In this document: piece by piece, positions 35,961 through 48,180 of the stretch
Position numbering within the stretch: position 1 is the stretch's first letter
Layout of the letters: every line of letters starts with the position of its first letter
Origin: Calliopsis andreniformis
Lineage: Eukaryota; Arthropoda; Insecta; Hymenoptera; Andrenidae
Direction: 5' to 3'
Assembly: GCF_051401765.1 (NCBI RefSeq)
Contig: NC_135073.1
Span: 8,370,001-8,434,000, forward strand
Length of the DNA: 64,000 nt
Program-made: the position numbers and the translations under genes
The notes under the pieces: model-generated
What the model was told of the DNA's origin: nothing
Databases searched by the model: none
The model's input: only the letters and a program-made list of their open reading frames with translations

Positions 35961-37060
35961 CATTATACCGTCTCTTTTTATGGCATAGCATGCTGACCCG
36001 TGCTTAGGGGATTTTATAGTTTTTTCATTCCGTGGAAAACAATGAGGTAGAGGCTAGAGCTGTTGTGGGCATGATTTGGAGAAGTATGCTGTGTGTAGTA
36101 GTAATCATGGTAGGTGAAATATTGTGCAAAAGTGACAGCAGTGTGGGGTACTTTGAATAAGTTGTTTCGAGGAACTTGTTTAAGTTATTATTTATGGCTG
36201 TTTTTGTTTGGGGTATGAAAGAGTTTAATGGGTTCAATTCTAATGAAACTTATTTTTAGTATTCATGGATTATAGTCTTACATTTGTGAAACACCCATTA
36301 ATGATTTCGGCATCGTGTTTCCGTAGTTTCGGAGAACTAAATTTGAAATTCTACTCAACAGATAGCACTCTATAAATTATCCACTACTATACTGAATCTT
36401 CGTGTTTATGGTATACACAGGTATTGAGAGTTTCCATAAGCTGAAGTAGTGTTTTCCATGGAAGAATAATTCTTGTACATAAATATATGGATACGTAGCA
36501 GAATATTGATTTTCAGCGAACAGCAAACGTAATCTCCTTGAAAATTCTACGATAGTATTACCAGCATCTAATCGCCTTACTATGCCAACGAAGTGCAGAG
36601 TGGATATATCATAAACAAATTTCTATAACTTACAATAGAATTCAGTAGAAATATGTTTATTCACCTGCTAATAAGCTACCTACGTACTATTTCTATTGAA
36701 CTTTATATAATAAAAGAAGTGTTTCTATTTAAAGCAAAATTGTGCAGGAATGTCAATAAGAAATATCCATCAATATCCATAAACCGAAATAATTTTGTAT
36801 ATACTGCAAGTAACTGCACATTACGCAATTAAATAATTTTCATTTTCTATTCTGAGATACACCAGAATTTTCACATGAAAGCTTTCAATAGAAACTCATA
36901 ATTACTACACAACTAATTATTATATCACAGAAACTACACCTTCATCATTCATCCATACGCGTTTCCCACAATATTGCTAAAATACTTCATCCCTCCTTCA
37001 TCTCATTTTTCCAGAAACAATCAACTCTTCCATCTAGCACTACCGATAACGAATCGCCCA
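35961..37060. other. AT-rich valley, no gene seen
   Basis: A 70-codon minus-strand frame (36025-36237) is unrecognised. TGAGGTAG at 36043 matches only the let-7 seed and has no hairpin. Confidence 0.65.
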
Positions 37061-37800
37061 TCGCTAGCGACACCCTCCCAGCAAGAATCTTAACCAACAA
37101 ATAACATTTGTAACTCAACTAAGGTTTCAATTTCCCCTGGATTGCAATAATGATCCTGGTGGCCTTTGGCGACGTTGTCCGAACCGGGTGAAACAGTTTA
37201 AAGGAGGCGTGATAACTCTTGTGTACGGTAGTTTAAAGTTGACCGAGATAAGGGACGATAACAAGCAACGAGAGAGTTACGAGGCAACCAAGAAACGAGG
37301 TCGAAAGATCGGTAATACCCGGGGGAGAGGTTTTTCTCACGAAGTGGTCTTCCGGCAGGAAGAGAAAACTGCCGTGTTCCGAGAAATATTCTACAAGAGG
37401 TAACGGGGACCGTGCATTCGCGGTAACCCGGGATTGCATGTCGGTAAATCCGTGAAATTCTTTGATTTAGTTTACCGCCCTCTGAGCCCAACGCCGCACA
37501 CGTACACACTGACACGTGTGAAGAGGGTGTTTCCAGAGGAGAGGTGAGGGTGAGAGCAAGAGAGAGGCACAAGCATGCGCTCGCATACGGCTCGCAAATG
37601 CAAAGATAAGCTTCACGGAGCGGGATCACTGTGGATAAAGAAGCACTCACGGCACATCTTATTTCATTGTACCTTGTCTCTGCCGCCGCTGGTTTTCTCG
37701 TTTTAAGTTATGCCTTGATTTCTCGTGCGTTCGCGAAATCTCGGATCAAGGGTATCCCCCGCGCTATTGAGTTCCAGGAAGACATTAAATGATCGTGAAA
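37061..37800. other. GC-richer island with CACGTG dyad
   Basis: A 150-codon minus frame (37198-37650) overlaps a 71-codon plus frame and a 68-codon minus frame. No domain is recognised. CACACGT (37497-37503) and ACGTGTG (37514-37520) form a 7-bp dyad, similar in sequence to the larger one at 53474. Confidence 0.45.
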
Positions 37801-38500
37801 TATTGGTACATGTATTGGAGACTACTTTTCGGGACCGTCACAAAGCTACTTATGTATATATTAATTATATATTTATAAGATTATGAATATATTAATTGTG
37901 TATCGAAAGTGGGGATTCTAAGTTTTTAAAAATTCAGTGAGTTCCTTTTGTAATTATCGTTTGTACATAAGACATAGTTTCATTTCAATGGTTGTATAGT
38001 AAAACAGCATAGATCACATATTTTTTGTTTGAGATATTGACTTATTATACTTTGAAATTTAATTCTGTACCATAGACTTGTGTTTTATTATACTCATTTC
38101 TTTTCTCTCAGTCTCAAAATAATTTCATGCATTTCTCCTGAAATCCAATCAAACTTCATGTTATTCAATCACTTTCAATGCAAAGACCCATATGCGTATA
38201 TTATTTTAAACAGAATAATACAATAGCTTTTACATATTTGCTTGGGATATAATGCGCAACCTAATTATAAATGAACATACAATTTTCAGAGAAACAGAGA
38301 ACTGTGAATGCATAAAATATCATAAGAGAGTGGTCCCACAACATTATTTACTTCTGCAACTTCTACTACAGTGCTTGTTATGCAGAATATGGGCAATTAG
38401 TATTCTTTATACCATTAAGCCTTAAAAATAATACTTCGAAGAGAGAAAAGCAAAAAAGAATTAAAAATGAAATAAAAAACGACGTCTATATTGCTTAAAG
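37801..38500. other. AT-rich valley, no gene seen
   Basis: ATATATTAATT occurs twice near 37857-37902. No open frame. Confidence 0.65.
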
Positions 38501-38870
38501 CAGATATAATCTAGTATACGGAGGATCGTACTGCACTAAATCTTTCGTGTAACGTTTTTCTCGTCTTCCATTTCGCTACGTCGAAATGGATCGACATGAT
38601 CTGGATTTTCGCTCTGACGAGGTTCATCGTTTCGCAAAGGCAGACGGTTTCATACTTTCCCAAGGGAGAGGTCAAAGAATTCGATCTGCTATTTCCCTGT
38701 TCCCTTTTCTTCAATGACGTGTGTTATCATCGGATACGAAGAACACATTGCATGAATAGTAATAATATATTACGTAACATTAATCTAAATTTACGTTCGC
38801 GTTTCTGCACGAAAAATCTGACAGGAAATAATAGTGTGATAGAGGTCCCCCTCCAAAAAGAAAATTAGTG
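38501..38870. other. Small GC-richer island with nested hairpins
   Basis: Opposed frames of 67 codons (minus) and 90 codons (plus) are unrecognised. The main feature is the hairpin at 38567. Confidence 0.45.
38567..38590. repeat. Hairpin, 9-bp perfect arms, 6-nt loop
   Basis: TCCATTTCG (38567-38575) pairs with CGAAATGGA (38582-38590). CTCGTC (38560-38565) and GACGAG (38616-38621) could form an outer, asymmetric stem. Confidence 0.55.
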
Positions 38871-39220
38871 TTGCACAATGGATGTGTACATGAATGCAAT
38901 AAATGTCAAAAAAATTCAAGAATACTATATCTTCAGAAATTTTTCAAAAATACAAAATTCCATTATTTGTTTTCTAAACTTCAACTTGTCAATTTTCGAC
39001 CTTAAATTTTAAACTGAATTCAATATGGCTCAGTGACCACGGTAGGTACGCGATATATTGAAAAAATAGCGAATGTTTTTCCCATTTGCGTGAAATGTTG
39101 TGCCCCTAAAAATAGTAGTTTTTACAAATAAACACACAAACGCTGTGCAGAGGAATGCAGAATACACCGCTTGTCGTACCATGTGCGGTTTGTATTTACT
39201 GTGTCAATGGAAAGAGAACT

Positions 39221-39246
39221 AGCCGAATCTCGAGATTTATTCGGCT
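39221..39246. repeat. Inverted repeat, 8-bp perfect arms
   Basis: AGCCGAAT (39221-39228) pairs with ATTCGGCT (39239-39246). The 10-base centre overlaps the palindrome TCTCGAGA. Confidence 0.6.
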
Positions 39247-39542
39247 GTCGTTTGTAAACACGTGTAATACAACAACATTTCATTGGGAAAAGAAACACGA
39301 GTGGCGCTTGTGCAACGACGCTACTTCATTGAGAGCCCGCACGAGCACCATGAGGTTCTTGTAACGCAGTTATGTACGTATATATATGCAATTGCAAGGA
39401 CTCTGCTGTAGCGTAAATTCGTTTAATGCGACACAGATTTAGCCCGTAAGTGCACATAATGATAGCGACGAGCAATTCCGACTAGTCACATGGTGCACAA
39501 TTTCGCGTCTTGAATAACTTAACGATGGACTTCATTCTGGCG

Positions 39543-39568
39543 CGTTGCGTTTAATTAATTGCGCAACG
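39543..39568. promoter_or_regulatory. Dyad with homeodomain and C/EBP palindromes
   Basis: CGTTGCG (39543-39549) pairs with CGCAACG (39562-39568). Between them lies TTAATTAA (39551-39558), and overlapping the right arm is the perfect C/EBP palindrome TTGCGCAA (39559-39566). Confidence 0.4.
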
Positions 39569-39590
39569 ATACAACAGTGGATTGAATTTT

Positions 39591-40060
39591 TTGATGAATT
39601 AATGAAAGTTCAATTTTCTTAGATTTTCCATGATGCTTCATTGTTGGCATTATTAAAACAACAGAAACGATTAATAATACTGTCCGTATGTCTGACCATA
39701 CAGTTACTTATTCTACTAAGAGACTCATTCTACATTTAACAGGTATGCAGAAAAAGGAAATACGCAGAAGCGATTTTCTAATGAAATAAAAATTTAAAAT
39801 AATAAATTTGCCTTAAATGTCATATCTCCGAAACCTATGACTCTCTAAATTTCGAAATTAGTATTTTTGTTTTAATACAGTTATAGATTTTTCAAACGTA
39901 TATGAAAAGGAAGTTTCTTCATGATCAGATAAGTGAACTATTTTAGGCTGATAGATTCACTAAGCAGTACCTGCACCTATATTGTATTTTATAGTTGATT
40001 GGAAAGTAAAAATTCACTTCAAACGAACCGTAATTTTTTCAATATTCCCTTCAATTTTCA
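39591..40060. other. AT-rich valley, no gene seen
   Basis: TAATACTGTC near 39677 matches the miR-8 5' end, but flanking DNA forms no convincing precursor. No open frame. Confidence 0.6.
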
Positions 40061-41330
40061 TTCTCCCGTTTCGCTCGTTTAGTGTCATTTTTCATCTCTC
40101 GATCTCTTTATAACATATTCTTCCTTCAGCCATCTATTATTCTTCGTTCAGCTTTCAGCTTCCGCTCAACTATCCTGACCGTTAGTTCCTTTGAAAACAA
40201 GCACGTCTGAGGGAGAAGGCACAGCACAGAAACTAGAATAGACCGTGCGAAAGATTAATGGAATCAACCGGTATATTTACGGGCACGTTTAATCTTCGCT
40301 CCTTTAAAAAAAGCCCCTTATTTGAGATTCTTTCAGTTTTAAACACGGTGCAGTACTGCAAAATATTTTCCATTCCCTCCTCTCATATTTACGACCGATT
40401 CTCTCAACAAGTGTGCGAAATAACAAACTCAATCCAATTGACGAAGGTAAATGTAACACTGGTCAGGCTACTGAAATTCCAACAGAAAAATACAGTGTTT
40501 GTTCATTCGAATAACTGCGCTTTTTCCCAACGTATCGTGCTACGCACTGTTTTTTATGTACAAAGAATATGAAACGGTGTACGTCATGTGTGCTGTTCCG
40601 CTTCAAGTATACAATGAGTTTTTTCTTATTAACGCTGTGAATGTAAAGAATGTTTCTTGTTTATGATGTAACTGTGAAAGTGAGTAAACAACAATAGCAT
40701 AATTAAACGAGACAATGTTTGATGAATCGTAACGAATAGCAGTGCCAAGAATGCATGCACTTGCTACACTCCAAAATCTGTTACTCGTAAATCTATTACC
40801 TCAGAGTTCCTTAAACGAGAACATCTCTTTTATTTCTGTTTAAAGCTTTTTGTAATTTGTTACCAGAAGTGCTTATTTTATTTTTAAGAAATTTCTATTG
40901 GAATATCGATTATAAAGTTTTGTAACCTATTAAAACCAATACTTCTTTTGAAGCTTATTCAAATTTATTTATAAATATACTGCTGTGCAACTTCTCACAC
41001 TTTTATGTATTGAATAAATACCATTACATCAAACTATACTCCTATATAATATATAGAAGTATAAACTTTCTAAAAAATGTTACCAATTCTCATACTTAGA
41101 TATAGTTTGTTCAATTCACCCATTAAATGACAGCTCCAAAGTAATACTGTTTATGTAGACGTAATTTCACAAGACCTGGCCAAATGATAAATTATGTACT
41201 CGTAATCCAAAAATAAAATTCGAACTATGCTTAAACAGACACCGAATTGATTCACATATTTAATCAGTAATAATTTCAATCCAATCCCATTCAACTTTCA
41301 ACCGAACGTCTACCAATGAAACCGTCCATC
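40061..41330. other. Mixed then AT-rich stretch, no supported gene
   Basis: A 104-codon plus frame (40258-40572) lies in mid-GC sequence and has no recognisable domain. At 41035-41063 an AT hairpin (TATACT-C-CTATAT-AAT-ATATAG-A-AGTATA) has one mismatch. The remainder is AT-rich. Confidence 0.6.
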
Positions 41331-42600
41331 AGTCTCACACATCTACAATTCATAAAAACGACCAACTTGAACGCGTTCGTATCCCAACCACCCCCGCACT
41401 GTGCGTGACGAGTCGAACCCCGTTGAATGCAGATTGATTAATGCACCACGCTTGGTGTTATTCCCGGATATAATAAAGAAATTCCTCGTCAGTCCTGCGT
41501 TCAACATCGACGTAATTCCTTAACTGGATTGCACGCGTAGAAGACCGCGTTTTCAATCAATCCCTGCGTAAACAAACTTCCATGGGCGCGAGTTCCTCTT
41601 TTCCCGCGTTTCGTCGGGTCCTCTCCTGCTCAGACGGAGAGCGGAAGAAAATTGTAAAACGCGGCGGGCTGCTTTTCCCTCATTGATATTCATCCGGTGT
41701 AGCAGTGCAGCGCGATTGGCTAACTACCCTACCATATACCAGCGCCGTGTACCCAGCCATTTTTCTTCGTCCCTCGCCGCTACTTCCTCCTGCTTCCAGG
41801 CATTCCTTTTTAACGTTTTTTCCCATTCTCTCTCGTACACGCTTAAACGCGACCATACACGCGCGTGAGTCGTGCATAAGCATTCGTTCCTTTCGCTTGT
41901 TCCTTTTTATCGAACACTCTGCCCGCCGCTCGTGTCCCTCCAATCTCTGACTCTCTCTTCATCCATCTTCGTCCAAGTGTCAATTCACGACAGCGTGCTC
42001 TCTCCCTCTCTTCCTCTCTTCCTCTCTCTCTCTCTCTCTGTTCCTCCATCTCCCCCTTTTTTTTCCTTCATTTTCAGTCAACGACTGAACGACTGTTCCG
42101 GGTAATGCATCGATTCGTTCGTAGCTCACCCCTGTAATACGCACTTGTACCACATGCCTCTGTCTTCCATCGTTTCCTCCTGAAACCACCCCCGTTCCAG
42201 TTTCCTGTGCTCCTCGCTCTACCGTTTACTCTTCTTGATTAGGCTTCGCGAATAATAAAACGAGGAGACGCAGGGCTGGAGGGTGAAGTCTGCTCGGAGC
42301 ACGGTCTCTCGGAAAGACGCGAACACCGCGACGCGTCGAGCGGGCGAGCCATCGATGGAGCCCGACGATGTAGGGGAATATAGTGAGGGTACCCGAGGGA
42401 CACGCACACGCAGATACGTAAATCGCAATCTGATTAATTGCGCGTCGAATCGAATCATTCGTGTGGGCCAGTAATGTATGTCCGCCCACGCAGCCGCGTA
42501 CCATCGCGCTAATGCCCGTCTCCCGTGGGAACGAACAACGAAATCCTTCTTTATGCTTTTTTATCGTCAGTTTTATTAGGGCTTCAGTTTCAGCGATAAA
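41331..42600. other. Large GC-richer island
   Basis: Hox/Exd-type TGATTAAT (41435-41442), Fox GTAAACAAAC (41568-41577) and a Su(H)-type CGTGGGAA (42524-42531) occur here. Many opposed frames of 60-92 codons (41680-42667) read through pyrimidine tracts and are discounted. A CT microsatellite is listed next. Confidence 0.5.
42001..42064. repeat. CT-rich tract with (CT)9 and T8
   Basis: A pyrimidine tract includes an uninterrupted (CT)9 at about 42022-42039 and a T8 run at about 42057-42064. It is a GAGA-type sequence on the minus strand. Confidence 0.85.
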
Positions 42601-43320
42601 AGAAAACTTTAATATAGCTTTTAGTACTCTGCTCGACGAGTGCAGTAGAATGCACTCTTTAATATAATATGATTTGGATTCATTCTGGAATATTAATTCT
42701 GGTGCACTGTCAGAGTTTATTGGACCCAGAGGAGCAGGTCTTTTATTTGTTTGTAAATTTAATATTAGTGAAGGACGTTCCTTTTAGTTGGCGTGGAGAT
42801 CAATCCAATGTCTCCTCTAAGGAAATTCGAATTTTATTTACAGATCACGTATTAATTTATATTTCTAATAACTTAGCATTCAGTTTAAAAGCGTATAATC
42901 AATATAAACACAGATAGTAGTTCCTTGAAGCTGTCATAAAACGAAAACATATTTCAATTTTAAAAAATGGTTGAAATTCTTATATTTGAGAAATTCACGT
43001 TTACGCCTGTGAACTTCAATTCTGTATTCTAAATTTCTACTTCTTTTTTATACTCTCGTTTTTTCACGATAAAATTCCCTTATCCCAACCATCTTTTATT
43101 CCACGACTATTTGCAAAATACAGTCACATAGAATCCATATAATAGCCAGGATATGCTCTGCACTAAACAACCAAAGTAAGACAAAGCATACACTATACGT
43201 CTATGATGTTGCAGAGGGTTAAAGCAACTGTCACGCAAAGCCAACAAGAAAGCTCCCTGCCACTCATAACTCACACACAGGACGCTCAAGTTTCAGCGCC
43301 ATTAACCATAAAAAAGAAAA
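42601..43320. other. AT-rich valley, no supported gene
   Basis: An 82-codon plus frame (42669-42917) and a 60-codon minus frame are unrecognised. Confidence 0.6.
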
Positions 43321-44110
43321 ATACTTTGGCGACTAGGTACCCCCATCACGTCGGCTCGTTCCCGAAAATGGGGTAGATCTCGGTGAATGGCTGGGGCGTC
43401 ACTCATCGCCTGCCACTACGTAATTACTCAAACGCGATTAAACGCTGCTGGCATGCCGTGGAGGAAAGAAGTTGGAGCATTAGCCGGTTACATCGTCGTA
43501 ACGTATATAACGCTTTAAACCGGACGCGAATTACCCGGTGATATAGCGCGGCAAAAACTTGGCCACTTTATTCATGCACCTCTAACTTCGTGTTCATAAC
43601 CTTTCTCTCTCGACGGTGGCGGCGGGTGTGTGAAAAACGCGGGCATGCAGCCACCCCCGGTTCCACTTTCATCCCATCCCTTGTACGTCAACCCCCGTAC
43701 GCTCCTTAGGGGCTATACCTCTACCTCCAGCCACTGGCTTAAATATGCTTAGATTCGGGCCAGACTGATATTATGTTGCCCGCACGTTAGCAGGGGGACC
43801 TCCTTGAGGTATTCCACCGAGCTACGTACCGTCGAGCGCCGCTCATAGGTATGTCAGGGATCAAGGTAAAAGGGAGAAGGTTTTTCGAGGCTTTTCAAAG
43901 CAGTTGTAGGAATATGCCGCGCTTTGTGAAGCTTTCCGGGGATTATTGAGACCGTACCGATTTATTGTGAAACGTGACTACGCTTCGGTTGCGTCTGATC
44001 GAGGAGCCATTAAAATAGTAACGAAGGTTCGGGAAGTATGCGACTTCAAAGGATACGTAGTGAATTGGAGACGTCGAGCGCTCGGGACTTGAGGAATTTT
44101 TGTTGCTACG
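43321..44110. other. GC-richer island without open frames, enhancer-like
   Basis: CpG-retaining yet with no frame over 60 codons, which makes coding use unlikely. It holds several TAATTA/ATTAAA words (near 43422 and 43436) and GTATATAACG near 43503. Good candidate for conserved noncoding sequence. Confidence 0.5.
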
Positions 44111-45040
44111 AAGATAAAGGGTTGGAATAGTGTTTTATGGAATATTGATTTCGTGTAGAGTGTGGAGTAATAGGAATATTGATTTCGTGTTGAGTAATGG
44201 GAATGTCAGATGATAGAGATGAAGAAATTCGTTTAGTATTTTAAATGCACCATAATTCTGTTCTTCTTGTATTTTAGGTTTTGATGGAGCTTAAATTTCT
44301 TCTAATTCAGTATTATTTATTTCTAATAGGTACTGCTGAATTTTTGCCATGAAATAGTCGACCTTTTGTGCCATTTTTTTGTTCATATTTTATGCAATAC
44401 TTTTTCTAGCGTTCAGAGGAGTAGCAGCGTGATAAGCACGAATATTTGTATGGAGATGTAATTTCTTGATTATTGATTCAATGTAAATGAACGCCTGTTC
44501 TCATTATATCCAATAGCCATTTTGCCTACCTTGATTGCGTATTTATTTTTAATTTACGTTTACCATGGGCTAGAACTTTCGCGGTTCGTTACTCGTTAAT
44601 GAAACGGATATAAACGTACCTGTAGACTACAACGAAATCGATTACCGATAAAAATGATATGGTAACGAAAATGTACAAGGTAACCTGAGCTTAAACTAAA
44701 TAAATGAATCAATATTAATTAAAAAACTAGTTAATTAAAAGGAATATAGATCAAGTCTCTATTCTTACAAAATAGTGCAAAAAATGAAATTTTGTAAAAT
44801 ATCAAGAAAAATAAATTTAAAGAAGTGTGTTAAAAATGATTGAATATACAAATAAATATTGCTTAAATTTTAAAAGAGAAACATTCGAAATTAAAATAGT
44901 AGATTTACTACAATAAGTATATTAAGATAAAATATTTTCGAAATGAAGAAGTATCATTTTAATTACAGTAATGTTCAAATAAAATGCTGAATCTACTATA
45001 GAATACAACAATATAGCAATAGCCACGGACTTACTGTTAG
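44111..45040. other. AT-rich valley, no gene seen
   Basis: Apart from the repeat at 44139 there is nothing distinctive. Confidence 0.65.
44139..44194. repeat. Tandem duplication, 34-bp offset
   Basis: GGAATATTGATTTCGTGT plus WGAG occurs at 44139-44160 and 44173-44194 with one mismatch. A trailing GAGTAATGGGAAT suggests a third partial unit. Confidence 0.75.
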
Positions 45041-46800
45041 TCATAGACGAGACCGAGATTTATCGTTGAAAATACTTTGTTTGCCGATACCTTACTAGAC
45101 GTAATTGACTGCAAACTCAAGTTTGATTGATTGAATCATCAACAGGAATGGTCGCGCAGCGAAGCCAGAGAAGTAGTCAAAACACGATAGCGAAGGTTCA
45201 GAAAAAGTGGGTGGGCACTCAACAAGCGAGGCATTCAAACAGTAGATGGAAGTCGAAAACCACGAATCTGGAAATAAATCACGTCGAAGGCTGGAAAGCG
45301 GTAGTGTTCGAGTCAATGGCCCTTGCCCGTAGCTGCCTGGGTTTTTGGTTTTTGCTATAGCGTCTTCCATCCGGTTTCCCGAGCCTCCGGAGTGTCCTGG
45401 GTAATGGACTAGAAGGATAATAATGCTCTGTTTTACAGCAACGCAGCGTGCCCTCTTCTTTCACCGTCGTTCGCGTTAGTGTGTATGAAAACATCCAACA
45501 AAATATACACTGGCTATGCAACCTTCTAAGTTTGAGAGATGAGCTACAGACTCTACCATCTGCCCCTTCCCTTTCCGTTCCCAGCCATTCTGCTTTCACC
45601 AGCTTCTGCCATACTTATTCCTTCAAGCGTGTCAGCGCTTGCCCGAATACTTCCTTATTTTGGGAACTTTTCAAAGGTTATACTGTCATCTAGTCACCTA
45701 GGTAACCGTCAATTTAATCGTTCTTTTCTTCTGTTGTAAAAGCTTTGATCATTCTATTGCTATTAACTTTAAGCTATAGATAACTGAAATCTCATAAACC
45801 AAGAATAATTTTTCAATAGTGAATTTTAAGTAGTATCTGACCTCCTGAAAAGTTGCATCAACATCCTCCCATCAATTAGGGATATTAAATAACTCAAATC
45901 GATGGGATCGAGGCCACGTAGTTAACGCATAAAAGGCCAGCCTAATGGCTAATAACGCAAAGAATGATGCGATTATACATGTACGTAGGCGCAACAAAAG
46001 AACACGATCTTCTTAATCCGATTTCAGGGCGTCGTTAAACGCATAATCCTATAGAATTATTAACGAGCTGAACGCAGTCGGTAGGAACACCTGCCTGCCC
46101 CTGACTCGGTTTCCACCGCTCTCACGAATACCGCTGGCATGCTACCGTGCAATACTGCTGCACTTTTTCACCCGTGAATGCCCCTTCTTTTTCTACTTCA
46201 TCATCTTCCAACACCACCGAGCGCAATCATCCTCCGCTCCTCCTACACTACCCTGTACGGGAACACCGCTAACAGCGGTTCAATGGTTGTGCGTTTTATC
46301 GGCCAACAACCGTGCATCAAGATATCGGCTAAAGATTAGACGCGCAACCTAGCCAAGGCAACCACCAACACAAAGGGGGCAAAAACGTCGAAAGGAAGAG
46401 GTACTCCGCGCCTAGTTTTTGCACGCGACTGAACGGATGGAGACTTGGGAGTACGTATCCTAGTTCTTTCGCGATACGAACAGATGGGAGGGAGAAAACG
46501 CGGCGTCAGGTAGAGGTGGATGGGAGATGGGAGCACTGATCGTCGCGCAGCGAGGAAAAAAGGAGTAAAACGGCGGAGGGAAAAAAGAGCGAGGAAACAA
46601 GAGGGAATGATGACGAAGAATGAAGAGCACCAGGGAGGGTACACCTTCATAAATACTTCAGAGCCAGACTTCGAGAATTTCGCACCCCAATTCTGGTCGA
46701 CTAATACTCGGTGCAGCAGTCGACGAGAGACTGCTCCCGCGAGGGGAAAAAAGGCAGCCGGAAATGGGAAGCATGGCGAAATATAGACTGCACGGGTTAT
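45041..46800. other. Two adjoining GC-richer islands
   Basis: The first (45041-45700) holds TGATTGATTG (Exd-like) near 45126 and opposed frames of 77-106 codons. The second (about 45860-46800) holds the perfect dyad ACCGCT-AAC-AGCGGT (46265-46279) and frames of 104 codons (minus) and 88 codons (plus). A 155-codon minus frame (46658-47125) begins in the following valley and ends here. None is recognisable. Confidence 0.5.
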
Positions 46801-47260
46801 GAGAATAGACTGGAGTATAAAGTGGATATGACTTTGAAGCTGCGATGTTTGAGAGAAGAAATCTATTAGGACGATGGAGAGTCGTTGCCAAAGTATACGT
46901 CGTTGCAGAGTATGTGGGTTCTACCTTTGGAGTAAATTCCGCGGTGGAATGAGTGGATTTAACAGTGGATAATATTTTTAAGTTTACAAGAATAATGGAT
47001 CGACTATAAAAAGACAAAGTAAACTTACATTCTTTTTGTTTCATAATTAGGTACAAATGTGTAGAATACTCATGTTGTACAGAGGGTGAAAATATTCCAA
47101 TGAAGATGAACGTTACCACTATCAAATAAAGTATTTTCTATGGAATTCATTAATTATTGCAAAGTATAATTATTTCAGACAGATTTAAGATGTTATATCT
47201 ATCCACTGAAGGATATGTATAATCTATTTGTAATCTAAATAAAATTAATATATTCAGAAC
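46801..47260. other. AT-rich valley
   Basis: Includes most of the unrecognised 155-codon minus-strand frame (46658-47125). Its translation has a hydrophobic start and a Ser/Thr/Pro-rich remainder but no domain I know. I leave it uncalled. Confidence 0.5.
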
Positions 47261-48180
47261 TTTCTCCAGGACACCCAGTAGTATCATTTGAAACGCAGAA
47301 CCTATCCCCAAAGTGGATCCCACATATTAGGTTATTTTCTGCATGCATTGGATGAGACACGCAATAACTCTCGGAGTCCCGATGATACGCAGCCAAAATC
47401 CTGGGCTGGCGTTGAAACAAAACTCGCCCCGCGTTTCGGGATTAATAGCGAAGGCGTCGCGGACGTTCACAATTTTTCCGAAGTTTATCGTTTTTGTTTT
47501 CGCGTCCATTCTCCGTATCAGCGGCCAGGATCGCTAAACTTCGCGAAACAATAGCACCGGCCACGTAGGTATTATTTCAGTTTTACCGCGAGCGTTATCA
47601 GAAACGCCATTCGTAAAAGTTGGGGGCGCACGGACTGCGTATATCTGCAGCGCGGCTCGGTAATCAACCGCGAGCAGACAAATTAAAACGTTCGATTTTT
47701 CATGCGGCCGTTACCTGGGACAGTTCATAACAAATGTAAACTGCGCGAACGCAGTCGGCTGTTCTGGCCACCGCGAACTGTATGATGAAGTATTAGGCAG
47801 TTCGTGTAACAAGGAATCCCCTTTCCAGGGAGACGATACCAGTTTTTCGGGGGACTACACAAATTTTATACGCGAATGCACGTGGGCGTGGACGTCTGGC
47901 GAAAGGGTGTGCGTGCAGTAGACGTAGTTTATTCAAACGAGGCAAGAGAAAGCTATTGAAATAAGTAGGGTCGAGTGGTTGAGACGATGGAGAGTGGTCT
48001 CGCTCTTTCGCCCCTCTTCCGGCCCATTGGTCGCCCTCATGATTTAACCTCGCGTTCCGTTACTCGAACGGCAAAGAGAAGCGACTGGAATGTCTTCCAT
48101 GAGAAGAGCCACTTCATTTTTTCAGATATCAAGTATACTCTCTGGACTTAACTCCGAATGCATGTGCAGTGGTGGTACGC
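47261..48180. other. CpG-rich island, enhancer-like
   Basis: Short opposed frames of 60-88 codons in the first 300 bases only. The rest (47560-48150) has no frame, yet keeps CpG. A CGCGG...CCGCG dyad around TAATCAA lies near 47650-47672. Confidence 0.5.

Larger units (their letters stand above)
38871..39590. other. Short valley then GC-richer island with two dyads
   Basis: The island (from about 39130) holds a Fox-like TGTAAACA next to CACGTG near 39252-39262 and two strong dyads listed next. A 69-codon plus frame (39155-39364) is unrecognised. The motif content suggests an enhancer. Confidence 0.5.

Noticed and set aside
36043..36050. let-7 seed TGAGGTAG
   Set aside because: The rest of the mature sequence and the hairpin are absent.
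40634..40650. miR-1-like GAATGTAAAGAA
   Set aside because: The seed GGAATGT is broken and there is no precursor stem.
46658..47125. 155-codon minus-strand frame with a hydrophobic start
   Set aside because: Lies mostly in a valley, no family resemblance, and no splice or promoter context.
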